Assembly (NCBI RefSeq): GCF_014644535.1
Contig: NZ_BMKW01000008.1
Coordinates: 62,470 to 126,469, forward strand
Source: Neoroseomonas lacus
GTDB taxonomy: Bacteria > Pseudomonadota > Alphaproteobacteria > Acetobacterales > Acetobacteraceae
DNA length: 64,000 bases
Reading direction: 5' to 3'
Each line of letters opens with the position of its first letter. Within the stretch, counting starts at the first letter, position 1. Shown here piece after piece: positions 42,960-52,344 of this stretch. Made by a program: the position numbers and the translations under genes. The notes beneath the pieces are model-generated. The model did not search any database, was not told the DNA's origin, and was given only the letters and a program-made list of their open reading frames with translations.

Positions 42960-44122
42960 GCGAATCGACGCGCCCACCCGCCCGCGCCGAGCCGGCCGTC
43001 CGGCCCGGACCGCCGGCGCGCTTCCCCGCACCCGCCGTCCCGCGCACCGCGACGCGTGCGCAGCGCACCGCGCTCGTGCTCGGCTTCACCGGCGCGCTGC
43101 TGTTCTGCCTGTGGCTTTTCCAGGGCATCCTGACGCCCTTCGTGCTGGCCGCAGTGGTCGCCTATTTCCTCGACCCGCTGGCGACGCGGCTGACGCGGCT
43201 GGGCATCCGCCGCCCGCTGGCCGCCTTCCTGCTGATCTTTCTGCTGATGGCGCTGACACTGATCGCGGCGCTGCTGTTCTACCCGCTGATCCTCGCCCAG
43301 ATTGGCGTGCTGGTGCAGCGGCTGCCGGCCTATATCGCCGGCGTCGGGTCGCTGCTGCAGGACGGGCTGCAGCGGCTGGAGGAGGCGCTCGGCCCCGAGA
43401 TGGTGGACCGGCGGCTGCGCGACCTCGCCATCAACCAGGCGGGAAGCATGCTGGCCTGGTTGGGCACAGCGACGACCCGGCTGATTGGCGGCGGCTTCGC
43501 CCTGTTCCAGGTCTTCACGCTGGTGATCGTGGTGCCGGTGGTCGCCTTCTATCTGTTGCGCGACTGGGCGGCGATGCTCGCGCGCATCGAATCCTGGCTG
43601 CCGCGGCGCAGCGCGGCGGTGCTGCGCCAATTGGCGCGCGACACCGACCGCGTCCTGGCAGCCTGGCTGCGCGGGCAACTGCTGTGCTGCGCGGCGCTCG
43701 GCGTTTTCTATGCGGTGGCGCTGCAACTCGCCGGGCTGGAACTCGGCCTGACCGTCGGGCTGATGGCGGGCGTGCTGACCTTCATTCCCTATGTTGGCTC
43801 GCTGACCGGCTTCGCGGCGGCCTTGCTGCTGGCGATGGGCCAGTTCGGCACCTGGAACGAGGTGCTGGTGATCGTCGGCATCTTCCTAGTCGGCCAGACC
43901 GTCGAGGGCTACGTCATCTACCCTTATCTGCTCGGCGACCGGGTGGAACTGCATGCGGTGTGGGTGATCTTCGCGCTGTTCGCCGGCGGCGTGGCCTTCG
44001 GCTTCCTCGGCGTGCTGCTGGCGGTCCCGATGGCGGCGGCTCTCGGCGTCGTCGCGCGCTACTGGCTGCGGCGCTATCTCGAAAGCCCGCTCTATCTCGA
44101 CCCGCCACGGACCGGGACGTGA
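42956..44122 (+). CDS. AI-2E/PerM-family transporter
   Basis: A membrane protein of the AI-2 exporter superfamily (PerM), with about seven to eight hydrophobic segments and the GLMAGVLTFIPYVGSL motif. Function is not settled in the family. GTG 43076 would start inside the first membrane segment. The frame stays open back to CTG 42956, which makes a CTGA overlap with the previous stop and has GGGGAG 8 nt upstream. That gives 388 residues and a basic, Pro-rich N-terminus, so it is preferred here. Its end overlaps hdaA (GTGA). Confidence 0.85.
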   Translation: MSESTRPPARAEPAVRPGPPARFPAPAVPRTATRAQRTALVLGFTGALLFCLWLFQGILTPFVLAAVVAYFLDPLATRLTRLGIRRPLAAFLLIFLLMALTLIAALLFYPLILAQIGVLVQRLPAYIAGVGSLLQDGLQRLEEALGPEMVDRRLRDLAINQAGSMLAWLGTATTRLIGGGFALFQVFTLVIVVPVVAFYLLRDWAAMLARIESWLPRRSAAVLRQLARDTDRVLAAWLRGQLLCCAALGVFYAVALQLAGLELGLTVGLMAGVLTFIPYVGSLTGFAAALLLAMGQFGTWNEVLVIVGIFLVGQTVEGYVIYPYLLGDRVELHAVWVIFALFAGGVAFGFLGVLLAVPMAAALGVVARYWLRRYLESPLYLDPPRTGT

Positions 44123-44871
44123 CCGCCTCGCTCGGCGGCACGGCGCGGCAATTCACCCTGCCGCTGCCGCTGCCGGTCTCCTCCGATCGGGCGGATTTCC
44201 TGGAGGACGCCTCCAATGCCGAGGCGCTGGCTTGGCTCGACCGGCCGGATTCCTGGCCGGGCGGGCGGCTCGCGGTGTTCGGCCCGGCCGGGGTGGGCAA
44301 GTCGCATCTGGCGCGCGCGCTGGCGGCCGAGCGGGGCTGGCGGCTGATCGAAGGCCCGACGCTGCGCGGCCTGCCCGAACCCGCCCCCGGCGGCACCGTG
44401 CTCGATGACGCCGATGCGGTGGCCGAGGAGAAGGCGCTGTTGCACCTGGTCAACCTGTGTGCCGAGCGTGGCGAGCACCTGCTGCTGATGGGGCGCGAGG
44501 CGCCGGCGCGTTGGAAGGTGGCGCTGCCCGACCTCGCCAGCCGGCTGAAGGCGACCACCGCGATCGGCATCGGCCGGCCCGGCGATGCGCTGCTCGGCGC
44601 GCTGCTGGCCAAGCATTTCGCCGACCGCCAACTGCGTGTAGCACCCGAGGTGCAGGCTTGGCTGCTCGCCCGGTTGTCACGGGAGGCGGCGGCCTTGGCC
44701 GAGGCCGCGGCGCGGCTCGACCGCGCGGCGTTGGCGGCGCGTGCCCCGGTCAGCCGCGCCCTGGCGCGGACCGCCCTGGCAGGGTGGGAGGGCTTTGGCG
44801 AGGGGGCGGATGATGATGCTTCCGAGACGATCGACAACCCGCCCTCGCCGTGCGCGCCGGCCCTGCTGTAG
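44119..44871 (+). CDS. hdaA: DnaA-regulatory inactivator HdaA
   Basis: A 250-residue AAA+ protein related to DnaA domain III but lacking the DNA-binding domain IV. Motifs: an N-terminal [11 protein letters not shown] (clamp-binding-like QL/FxLP), Walker [14 protein letters not shown], Walker B VLDDAD and a sensor-2 region. With the sliding clamp it would promote DnaA-ATP hydrolysis and block re-initiation. GTG 44119 overlaps the transporter stop. The hdaA-ppk order is conserved in alphaproteobacteria. Confidence 0.88.
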   Translation: MTASLGGTARQFTLPLPLPVSSDRADFLEDASNAEALAWLDRPDSWPGGRLAVFGPAGVGKSHLARALAAERGWRLIEGPTLRGLPEPAPGGTVLDDADAVAEEKALLHLVNLCAERGEHLLLMGREAPARWKVALPDLASRLKATTAIGIGRPGDALLGALLAKHFADRQLRVAPEVQAWLLARLSREAAALAEAAARLDRAALAARAPVSRALARTALAGWEGFGEGADDDASETIDNPPSPCAPALL

Positions 44872-44903
44872 TCTATCCGGATGACCGCAACCGGCCGGAT
44901 GCC

Positions 44904-47069
44904 ATGAACGACGCCGCCCCGACCCTCAATGAGCGGGTGCAGGCGCTGCTTGCCAGCCCGGCGCGCTTCGCCAACCGGGAACTTTCCTGGCTCGCCTTCA
45001 ACCAGCGTGTGCTGGAGGAGGCTGCCAATCCGCGCCATCCGCTGCTCGAGCGGCTGCGCTTCATTGCCATCTCCTCAGCCAACCTCGACGAGTTCTATTC
45101 GGTCCGCGTCGCCGGGCTGGTCGGGCAGGAACGTGCCGGCATCGCCAAGGTGTCGCCGGATGGCAAGACGCCGGGCCAGCAACTCGTTGCCATCCATGAA
45201 CGCGCGCAGCAGCTGATCGCAGGCCAGCACAAGGCTTGGCAGGATTTGCGCGTGCTGCTGCGGCAGGCCGGTCTCGCGGTGGTCGAGACGCCGGAACTCG
45301 ACGCCGCGGACCGTGACTGGCTCGATGGCTGGTTCATGGATCGCGTCTTCCCGATCCTCACGCCGCTCGCGGTGGACCCGGCACATCCGTTTCCCTTCAT
45401 CGCCAACCTGTCGCTATGCATGGTGCTGAAGCTGGTGCGCGAGGAGGATGGCGGCACGATGCGCGCGCTGCTGCCGCTGCCGCCGCAGGTGCCGCGCTTC
45501 ATCCGCTTGCCGGCGCGCGAGGGCGAGGCGATCATCCGTTTCCTCCAGCTGGAGGATCTGATCGTCCTGTTCCTCAACCGGCTGTTCCCCGGCTTCATCC
45601 CGGCCGAGACCGGCCTGTTCCGCGTCATCCGCGACACCGATGTGGAATTCGAGGAAGAGGCCGAGGACCTGGTGCGGTCGTATGAAACCGCCCTGAAGCG
45701 CCGCCGCCGTGGCCTACCGATCCGCCTGTCGGTCACCGCGGCGACGCCGCCCGACATGGTCGATTTCGTCGCCGAAGAGCTGGGGGCGCCGCGCTCGGAA
45801 CTGTTCACCGTCGATGGGCTGCTCGGCCTCTCGGACCTGACGCAGCTGATTGTCGATGACCGGCCGGACCTGCTGTTCACGCCGTACACGCCGCGCTTCC
45901 CGGAACGCATCCTCGATTTCGGCGGCGACTGCTTCGCGGCGATCAAGGCGAAGGACATCCTGGTCCATCACCCCTACGAATCCTTCGATGTGGTGGTGCA
46001 GTTCCTGCGCCAGGCGGCGCGCGACCCGAATGTCGTCGCCATCAAGCAGACGCTGTACCGCACCACGCGCGACAGCCCGATCGCCAAGGCGCTGATCGAG
46101 GCCGCCGAGGCCGGCAAATCCGTCACCGGCATCGTCGAGCTGAAGGCGCGCTTCGACGAGGAACGCAACATCGCCCTGTCGCGCGAGCTCGAAGCCGCCG
46201 GCGTGCAGGTGGTGTTCGGCTTCGTCGAGCTGAAGACCCACGCGAAGGTCTCGCTGGTGGTGCGGCGGGAAGGGGCGCAGCTGCGCTCCTACGCGCATTT
46301 CGGCACGGGCAATTATCACCCGGTCACCGCGCGCATCTACACCGACCTGTCCTACTTCACCGCCGACCCGGCGCTGACGCGCGACGCGGCGAAGCTGTTC
46401 AACTTCATGACCGGCTATGCGCGGCCGGAGAGCATGGAGAAGCTCGCCTTCGCGCCGCTGACCATCCGCCCCTCGCTGCTCGCGCTGATCGAGCAGGAGA
46501 CCGTCTTCGCCAAGGAAGGCAAGCCGGCGGCGATCTGGCTCAAGATGAACTCGATGGTCGACGAGGCGCTGATCGACGCGCTGTATGCCGCCTCGCGCGC
46601 GGGGGTGAAGGTTGACGCCGTGGTGCGCGGCATCTGCTGCCTGCGCCCCGGCGTGAAGGGCATGAGCGACAATATCCGCGTGAAGTCGATCGTCGGCCGG
46701 TTCCTCGAACATTCACGCATCGCCGTGTTCGGCAATGGGCACCGGCTGCCTTCGCGCCGGGCTAAGGTGTTCATCTCCAGCGCCGACTGGATGGCGCGCA
46801 ACATGGACTGGCGCGTCGAGACCATGGTGCCGGTCGAGAACCCGACCGTGCACGCCCAGGTGCTCGACCAGATCATGGCGGTGAACCTGAAGGATACGAT
46901 GCAGTCCTGGCACCTCGGCCCCGATGGGCAATGGACGCGCCTGAAGCCCGGCGACAAGCCGGTCTCGGCGCATGAGTACTTCATGACCAACCCCTCCCTG
47001 TCGGGGCGAGGCAGCGCGCTGAAGGCCGCGCCGCGCCGCCCGCGACAGGACCGAGTGATGCAGGACTGA
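44904..47069 (+). CDS. ppk1: Polyphosphate kinase 1
   Basis: A 721-residue enzyme that makes polyphosphate from ATP. The N-terminal domain [17 protein letters not shown] and the middle FANLSLCM-type head domain precede two phospholipase-D-like catalytic domains: the autophosphorylated His is in [15 protein letters not shown] and the second His in [16 protein letters not shown] 44904 ([13 protein letters not shown]) fits the family. The ppx gene follows 5 bp later, coupling synthesis and breakdown. Confidence 0.97.
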   Translation: MNDAAPTLNERVQALLASPARFANRELSWLAFNQRVLEEAANPRHPLLERLRFIAISSANLDEFYSVRVAGLVGQERAGIAKVSPDGKTPGQQLVAIHERAQQLIAGQHKAWQDLRVLLRQAGLAVVETPELDAADRDWLDGWFMDRVFPILTPLAVDPAHPFPFIANLSLCMVLKLVREEDGGTMRALLPLPPQVPRFIRLPAREGEAIIRFLQLEDLIVLFLNRLFPGFIPAETGLFRVIRDTDVEFEEEAEDLVRSYETALKRRRRGLPIRLSVTAATPPDMVDFVAEELGAPRSELFTVDGLLGLSDLTQLIVDDRPDLLFTPYTPRFPERILDFGGDCFAAIKAKDILVHHPYESFDVVVQFLRQAARDPNVVAIKQTLYRTTRDSPIAKALIEAAEAGKSVTGIVELKARFDEERNIALSRELEAAGVQVVFGFVELKTHAKVSLVVRREGAQLRSYAHFGTGNYHPVTARIYTDLSYFTADPALTRDAAKLFNFMTGYARPESMEKLAFAPLTIRPSLLALIEQETVFAKEGKPAAIWLKMNSMVDEALIDALYAASRAGVKVDAVVRGICCLRPGVKGMSDNIRVKSIVGRFLEHSRIAVFGNGHRLPSRRAKVFISSADWMARNMDWRVETMVPVENPTVHAQVLDQIMAVNLKDTMQSWHLGPDGQWTRLKPGDKPVSAHEYFMTNPSLSGRGSALKAAPRRPRQDRVMQD

Positions 47070-47074
47070 GCTTG

Positions 47075-48595
47075 ATGGACAGCGCGATGCGAGAAGGCCC
47101 CGTCTGGATGGAGGACGGACGGCGACTGCCGCGCTCGGCCACCGTCGACCTGGGGTCCAATTCGGTGCGGCTGGTGGTCTTCGAGGGCCGCGGCCGCAAC
47201 CCGCTGACCATCTTCAACGAGAAGGCGGTGCTCGGTCTTGGCCGCGGCTTGGTGACGACCGGCCGGTTGAACGAGGAGGCGGTGGACCAGGCGCTGACGG
47301 TGATGGTGCGCTACCACACCGTGGCCCGCGCGATGGGCGCCGACCCGGTCGAGGTGCTGGCCACCGCCGCGGTACGCGATGCCGAGAATGGCCCGGCCTT
47401 CGTCGCCGCGCTGCGCGAGCGGCTGCCCGACCTGACGATCCGCGTGCTGACCGGGCAGGAGGAGGCGCTACTCTCGGCCGATGGCGTGTTGCTCGGCTTC
47501 CCTGATGCCGATGGGCTGCTGGGCGATATCGGGGGCGGGTCGCTTGAATTGGTGGAACTCGCGCATGGGCGGGCGGGGCGCGCGGTCAGCCTGCCGCTCG
47601 GGGCGATCCGTCTGTCGGAACGCGCGAGTGGCGAGATCCAGCGCGGCCGCGCCATGGCGACCGAGGAATTCAACCGCGTCCCGTGGCTGAGCGAGGCGAC
47701 CGGGCGCGACCTGTATCTCGTCGGCGGTGCCTGGCGCGCGCTGGCGCGCATGCATATTGCGCAGACCGCCTATCCGCTTTCGATCGTGCATCACTACGTG
47801 CTGTCGCGCGAGGAAGCGCGCGACCTGTCGGGCGTGGTGATGGCGGCGACGCGCCGCACGCTCGAACGCATGGCCGGCGCGCCCACCAAGCGCGTGCAGG
47901 ACCTGCCCTGGGCGGCGATGGTGATGCGGCGGCTGTTGCGGGCCTCGGGCGCGCGGCGCGTGGTGTTCAGCGCCAATGGGCTGCGCGAGGGTTGGTATGC
48001 GCGGCAGATCAGCAGCGAGGAACGCCAGCGCGACCCGCTGGTCGCCGCGGCGCAGGACCTCGCCGGCCGCTTCGGCCGCGACCCGCGCCTGCCGCCGGCA
48101 CTCGCACAATGGACGGCCGGGCTCTTCGAACGCGAATCCAATGCCGAGGCCGCGCTGCGCGTCGCCGCCTGCTGGATCAGCGACATCGGCAGTCATGACC
48201 ACCCCGACTACCGCGCCGAGCACGCCTATTTCCGCGTGCTGCGCCAGGCGGGCGTCGGGCTCGACCATCATGCGCGCGCCTTTCTCGCCCTGACGGTTGC
48301 GCTGCGCTACGAGGCCGGGCCAGAGGCCGCCTATCTGCAGGCCGCGCGCGTGCTACTGGACGTGGCCGGCGTGCGCCGCGCGGAAATTCTCGGCGCGGCA
48401 CTGCGGTTGGCCTACACGCTGTCGGGCGGCACGCCGGAATTGCTGGCCGGTACCGGGCTTGAGCGCGAGGGCGGGCGGCTGGTGCTGCGCCTGGTCGAAG
48501 GCAGCGGCGTTTTTGCCGGGGAGAGCGTGCTGCGCCGCGTGGAAGCGCTGGCGGCGGTACTGGGGCTGGAATCGACGGTCGAACTGGCGGCGTGA
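47075..48595 (+). CDS. ppx: Exopolyphosphatase (Ppx/GppA family)
   Basis: A 506-residue phosphatase of the actin-like ASKHA fold, degrading polyphosphate or pppGpp. Phosphate-binding motifs are VDLGSNSVRLV and LGDIGGGSLELVEL; the C-terminal HD-like region (HDHPDYRAEHAYF) is that of the long Ppx form. ATG 47075 is chosen over TTG 47072. Confidence 0.94.
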   Translation: MDSAMREGPVWMEDGRRLPRSATVDLGSNSVRLVVFEGRGRNPLTIFNEKAVLGLGRGLVTTGRLNEEAVDQALTVMVRYHTVARAMGADPVEVLATAAVRDAENGPAFVAALRERLPDLTIRVLTGQEEALLSADGVLLGFPDADGLLGDIGGGSLELVELAHGRAGRAVSLPLGAIRLSERASGEIQRGRAMATEEFNRVPWLSEATGRDLYLVGGAWRALARMHIAQTAYPLSIVHHYVLSREEARDLSGVVMAATRRTLERMAGAPTKRVQDLPWAAMVMRRLLRASGARRVVFSANGLREGWYARQISSEERQRDPLVAAAQDLAGRFGRDPRLPPALAQWTAGLFERESNAEAALRVAACWISDIGSHDHPDYRAEHAYFRVLRQAGVGLDHHARAFLALTVALRYEAGPEAAYLQAARVLLDVAGVRRAEILGAALRLAYTLSGGTPELLAGTGLEREGGRLVLRLVEGSGVFAGESVLRRVEALAAVLGLESTVELAA

Positions 48596-48781
48596 CCGCC
48601 ATCGGCTGATGGGCGTTGCCTGCGTCATGGGCGCGGGTTGCCCGGGGCATGGTCATCGCCGGGCCAACATGGCCGCGTGCGGGGTAGTCCTGGGGCTGGG
48701 CGGCTCGTCGGCCTGGGCTATGATCCGACATCGATCGCGCGCCGCCTGCGTGCGATGCGTTGTCGAAGGACACCCGCCTGC

Positions 48782-50062
48782 ATGCCTGACGCCGAAGCTC
48801 GCGCCCGCATTGACGCCGCCATCGATGAGGGCTTCGGCCGTCAGGTGGAATTCCTGCAGGAACTGGTGCGATTTCCCTCGTTGCGTGGCCACGAGGCGCC
48901 GCTGCAGGATTGGTTCGCCCGGCAGATGGCAGCCCGCGGCTATCCGGTGGACCGTTTTTCCATCGCCGATGTGCCGGCGCATCCCAAGATGGCGCCGATG
49001 GTCGGAGTCGACCCCGCCGGCTCGATGCAGGTCGTCGCCGCGCATCGCCCGGCCAATCCGACCGGGCGCAGCCTGATCCTGCAGGGCCATATCGACGTGG
49101 TGCCGGAAGGCCCGCACGAGATGTGGACCTACCCGCCCTACTCGGCGACGATCCGCGACGGCTGGATGTATGGCCGTGGCGCGCATGACATGAAGTCGGG
49201 CGTCGCCTGCATGGTCTTCGCCATGGATGCGATCCGCGCGGCCGGCTTCGAGCCCGCCGCCGATGTCTATGTCGAGACGGTGACGGAGGAGGAGAGCACC
49301 GGCAATGGCGCGCTCGCTGCCCTGCTGCGCGGCTATCGCGCCGAGGCCGCGCTGGTGCCCGAGCCGACCGGCCACACCATCACCCGCACCCAGACCGGCA
49401 CCATCTGGTTCCGCCTGCGCGTGCGCGGCGTGCCGGTGCATGTTGCGGTCGCGCAGGACGGCACCAACGCCATCATGTCGGCCTATGCGCTGATCAACGC
49501 GCTTTACGCCCACACCAAGGTGCTGAACGAGGCGGCGAAGTCGAGCCCCTGGTACGCGGACATCAAGGACCCCATCAAGTTCAACCCCGGCATCATTCGC
49601 GGCGGCGACTGGGCATCGTCCACGCCGGCCTGGTGCGAGGTGGATTGCCGCATCGGCCTGGTGCCCGGCACCACGCCGGAACAGGCGATGGCCGGCATCG
49701 AGCAATGCGTGAAGGCGGCGGCGACGACCGACGGCTTCATGGCCAACAACCCGCCCGAGATCATCTGGACCGGCTTCCAGACCGACCCCTATGTGCTCGA
49801 ACCCGGCAGCGAGGCGGAAGCCGTGCTCGCCGCCGCCCACGCCAGCGTGCATGGCGGGGAGATGCCGGCGCGCAAGACCACGGCGGTGAACGATGCGCGG
49901 TATTATGGGCTCTATTTCGGCTTCCCCGGACTCTGTTACGGTCCCAAGGGCGAAGTCGCCCACGGCTTCGACGAACGCACCTCGATCGAGGATCTCCGGA
50001 CATGCACGAAGACGATTGCCGCCTTCATCGCCGAATGGTGCGGCCTGCGCCCGATCGGCTGA
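48782..50062 (+). CDS. M20-family deacylase (ArgE/DapE type)
   Basis: A 426-residue dizinc hydrolase. Metal ligands: LQGHIDVVPEG (His), GRGAHDMKSG (bridging Asp) and VTEEESTGNGA (Glu-Glu catalytic pair). The long length and YPPYSATIRDGWMYGRG stretch match the ArgE/DapE-related deacylases that remove acyl groups from amino acids or peptides. It opens a plus-strand unit with a Bug receptor and an M28 peptidase, suggesting it acts on an imported acyl-amino acid. ATG 48782 with AGGACA-type site; the frame back to 48638 is upstream. Confidence 0.9.
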   Translation: MPDAEARARIDAAIDEGFGRQVEFLQELVRFPSLRGHEAPLQDWFARQMAARGYPVDRFSIADVPAHPKMAPMVGVDPAGSMQVVAAHRPANPTGRSLILQGHIDVVPEGPHEMWTYPPYSATIRDGWMYGRGAHDMKSGVACMVFAMDAIRAAGFEPAADVYVETVTEEESTGNGALAALLRGYRAEAALVPEPTGHTITRTQTGTIWFRLRVRGVPVHVAVAQDGTNAIMSAYALINALYAHTKVLNEAAKSSPWYADIKDPIKFNPGIIRGGDWASSTPAWCEVDCRIGLVPGTTPEQAMAGIEQCVKAAATTDGFMANNPPEIIWTGFQTDPYVLEPGSEAEAVLAAAHASVHGGEMPARKTTAVNDARYYGLYFGFPGLCYGPKGEVAHGFDERTSIEDLRTCTKTIAAFIAEWCGLRPIG

Positions 50063-51018
50063 CGCGCCGGGCCTTGCTGGGGGCGGCGGGGACGGTGCTC
50101 GCCGCGCCCGCCTTCGCGCAGGCCGACTGGCCGAACCGGGCGATCCGCCTGGTGGTGCCCTTCGCCCCCGGCGGGTCGTCCGACGTGCTGGCGCGGCTGA
50201 TCCAGCCAGGCCTCGGCGCGGCGCTGGGGCAGTCGGTGGTGGTGGAGAACCGCTCCGGCGCGGGCTCGATGCTTGGCACCGAATACGTCGCGCGCTCGCC
50301 CTCCGATGGCTACACGCTGCTGCTCGCCGACCTGCCCTACGCCATCGTGCCGGCGCTGCAGGCGCGCATGCCCTATGACGTCGAGAAGGATCTGGTGCCG
50401 GTCGTCATGGTCGGCGTCGCGCCGCTGCTGATCTTCGGGCATCCCTCGCTGCCGGCGCGCAACGCGGCGGAATTCGCCGCCCTCGCGAGGGCGCAGCCCG
50501 GCCACTACACCTATGGCTCGGGCGGCGTCGGCGCAGCCTCGCACATGATGGGCGAGCTGTTCCAGGCCGCCACGGGCACGCAGTTGACGCATGTGCCCTA
50601 TCGCGGCGGCGGGCCGGCCATCCAGGACCTTGCGGCGGGCAATCTGAACACCGTGTTCGTCACCGTGGCCTCGGCCGCGCCGCAGCTTTCCTCCGGGCAG
50701 ATCACCGGGCTTGGCGTGATGGCGGCCGAGCGCATGCCCAGCCACCCCGACATCCCGACCTTCCGCGAACAGGGCATTGACCTCATCGCCGAACATTGGT
50801 GGGGGCTGCTCGCACCCGCGCGCACGCCGGAGGCGATCATCCAGAAGATCGCCGCGGCGATGCCCGGCGTCCTCGCGGCGACGGGGATGGCGCAGCGGCT
50901 CGACGCGCTCGCCGTCATCCCGCGAAGCGACGGGCCCGAGGCCTTCGGCCAACGCATCCGGCAGGACCTCGCGCGCTATGGCGAGATCGCCCGCACCCGG
51001 GGCATCACCGCGCAGTGA
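50035..51018 (+). CDS. Bug/TctC-family periplasmic binding protein
   Basis: A 327-residue receptor with a signal peptide (LTRRALLGAAGTVLAAPAFAQA). Family motifs: WPNRAIRLVVPFAPGGSSDVLAR, ENRSGAGSMLGTEYVARSPSDGYTL, HVPYRGGGPAI, LLAPARTPEAII. ATG 50035 overlaps the end of the M20 gene by 28 nt; ATG 50002 is possible. It has no TctAB nearby. Being between two peptidase genes, its ligand is probably the peptide-like or acyl-amino-acid substrate. Confidence 0.92.
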   Translation: MVRPAPDRLTRRALLGAAGTVLAAPAFAQADWPNRAIRLVVPFAPGGSSDVLARLIQPGLGAALGQSVVVENRSGAGSMLGTEYVARSPSDGYTLLLADLPYAIVPALQARMPYDVEKDLVPVVMVGVAPLLIFGHPSLPARNAAEFAALARAQPGHYTYGSGGVGAASHMMGELFQAATGTQLTHVPYRGGGPAIQDLAAGNLNTVFVTVASAAPQLSSGQITGLGVMAAERMPSHPDIPTFREQGIDLIAEHWWGLLAPARTPEAIIQKIAAAMPGVLAATGMAQRLDALAVIPRSDGPEAFGQRIRQDLARYGEIARTRGITAQ

Positions 51019-52262
51019 CGCGCGAGGCCTTTCTCGGCAGCATTGCTGCCGATGCCGGGCTCGCCGCCGATTTCGCGGCGATCTGCGATACCGGCGGCAG
51101 GCTGCAGGGCACCGAGAGCGCGGCGCGCGGCTTCGCCATGATGGCCGAGCGCCTCGGCACGCTCGGCATGGTGCAGGACGACCCGGTGCCCTATGCCGGC
51201 TGGCGCTGCCACGAGGCGCGGCTGACCGACCTTGCGACAGGCCGCGACCTCGGCTGTGCGCCGCTGCTCGGTGCCGCCGCCACGCCACCGGAGGGGCTGG
51301 CGCTCGACACGCTGGATTGCGGCCGAGGCGCGCCCGGGGACTACGCCGCCGCCGCGGGACGCGTGGTGTTGGCGCGGCATGAATATCCGTTCTCGGCTGG
51401 CACGGTGCATCGGCGGGTGAAGCTCGCCGCAGCGCAGGAAGCGGGCGCGGCGGCCTTCCTGATCGTGCAGCCGGAGCCGGGCATTGGGCCGGTCTCTGGT
51501 TCATCCGGGCGTGCCGGCGGGGCGGGCATCCCTGCAATGGGCATTTCCGCCGAAGCCGGCGCGCTGCTGGCCGAAGGGCGGCGGGTGCAGCTGACGCTGC
51601 TTGGCCAGGACCATGCGGCGACGACGCCGACGCTGAGCCTCAGCCTGCCGGGGCGTGGGGAGGGGCAGGTGGTGCTCTCGGCGCATCTCGACGGCCATCC
51701 CTTGGGCGAGAGCGCCATCGACAACGCGACCGGCCTCGCCGCCGCGCTGTGCCTGGCGCGGGCGGCGGCACCCTTCGTCGCGGGCTGCCCGCGCGGGTTG
51801 TTGGTGTGCGTCTTCGGGGCGGAGGAATGGGCGCTGGCCGGCTCGAAAGCGTGGCTGGACAGGTTGTCGCCGGCGCGGCGGTCGCGCCTGGCGGTGAACA
51901 TCAACCTCGATTCCATCGCGGGCGGCGCGTCGCTCACGGCGCTGACCAGCGGCTTCGCGCGGCTGGGGCCTTTCCTGCGCGATGCGGCGGCGTCCTGCGG
52001 GGCGGATCTGCGTACGCATCAACCGCTGATGAGCAATTCGGACCACGCGAACTTCGCCGCGCATGGCATCCCCGCCGCCCGGCTGTTGGCAGGCTTCGGC
52101 GAGCCTGACAGCGCGCTGCGCTATCTGCTGACGGCGGCGGACCGGCGCGCGATCGTGCCGCTGCCGCAGTTGCGGGCGGCGACCGTGACGGCGGGGGCGC
52201 TGCTGTGGGAGGCGCTCAACGCGCCGGACGATGTGATGATGCGACTGCGGGGCACCGTTTAG
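51015..52262 (+). CDS. M28-family metallopeptidase
   Basis: A 415-residue zinc aminopeptidase-like protein. The zinc ligands are visible: SAHLDGHPLGESAIDNATG (His, Asp), FGAEEWALAGS (catalytic Glu and Glu ligand), NINLDSIAG (Asp) and SDHANFAAHGIP (His). A PA-like insert (about 90-190) precedes the catalytic part. No clear signal peptide, so cytoplasmic action is likely. GTG 51015 overlaps the Bug stop. Confidence 0.88.
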   Translation: MTREAFLGSIAADAGLAADFAAICDTGGRLQGTESAARGFAMMAERLGTLGMVQDDPVPYAGWRCHEARLTDLATGRDLGCAPLLGAAATPPEGLALDTLDCGRGAPGDYAAAAGRVVLARHEYPFSAGTVHRRVKLAAAQEAGAAAFLIVQPEPGIGPVSGSSGRAGGAGIPAMGISAEAGALLAEGRRVQLTLLGQDHAATTPTLSLSLPGRGEGQVVLSAHLDGHPLGESAIDNATGLAAALCLARAAAPFVAGCPRGLLVCVFGAEEWALAGSKAWLDRLSPARRSRLAVNINLDSIAGGASLTALTSGFARLGPFLRDAAASCGADLRTHQPLMSNSDHANFAAHGIPAARLLAGFGEPDSALRYLLTAADRRAIVPLPQLRAATVTAGALLWEALNAPDDVMMRLRGTV

Positions 52263-52344
52263 CCCAGGCGCCGGCGGCCCCTTTCCCGACGCGCCCGACA
52301 ATGTTCTGCTGCGGCCGATCAATGATCCATCGGGGGAAACGCGG

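Noticed and set aside
43111..44118. Upstream extension of hdaA through the transporter gene
   Set aside because: Out-of-frame shadow of the AI-2E gene; the GTGA junction gives a natural hdaA start.
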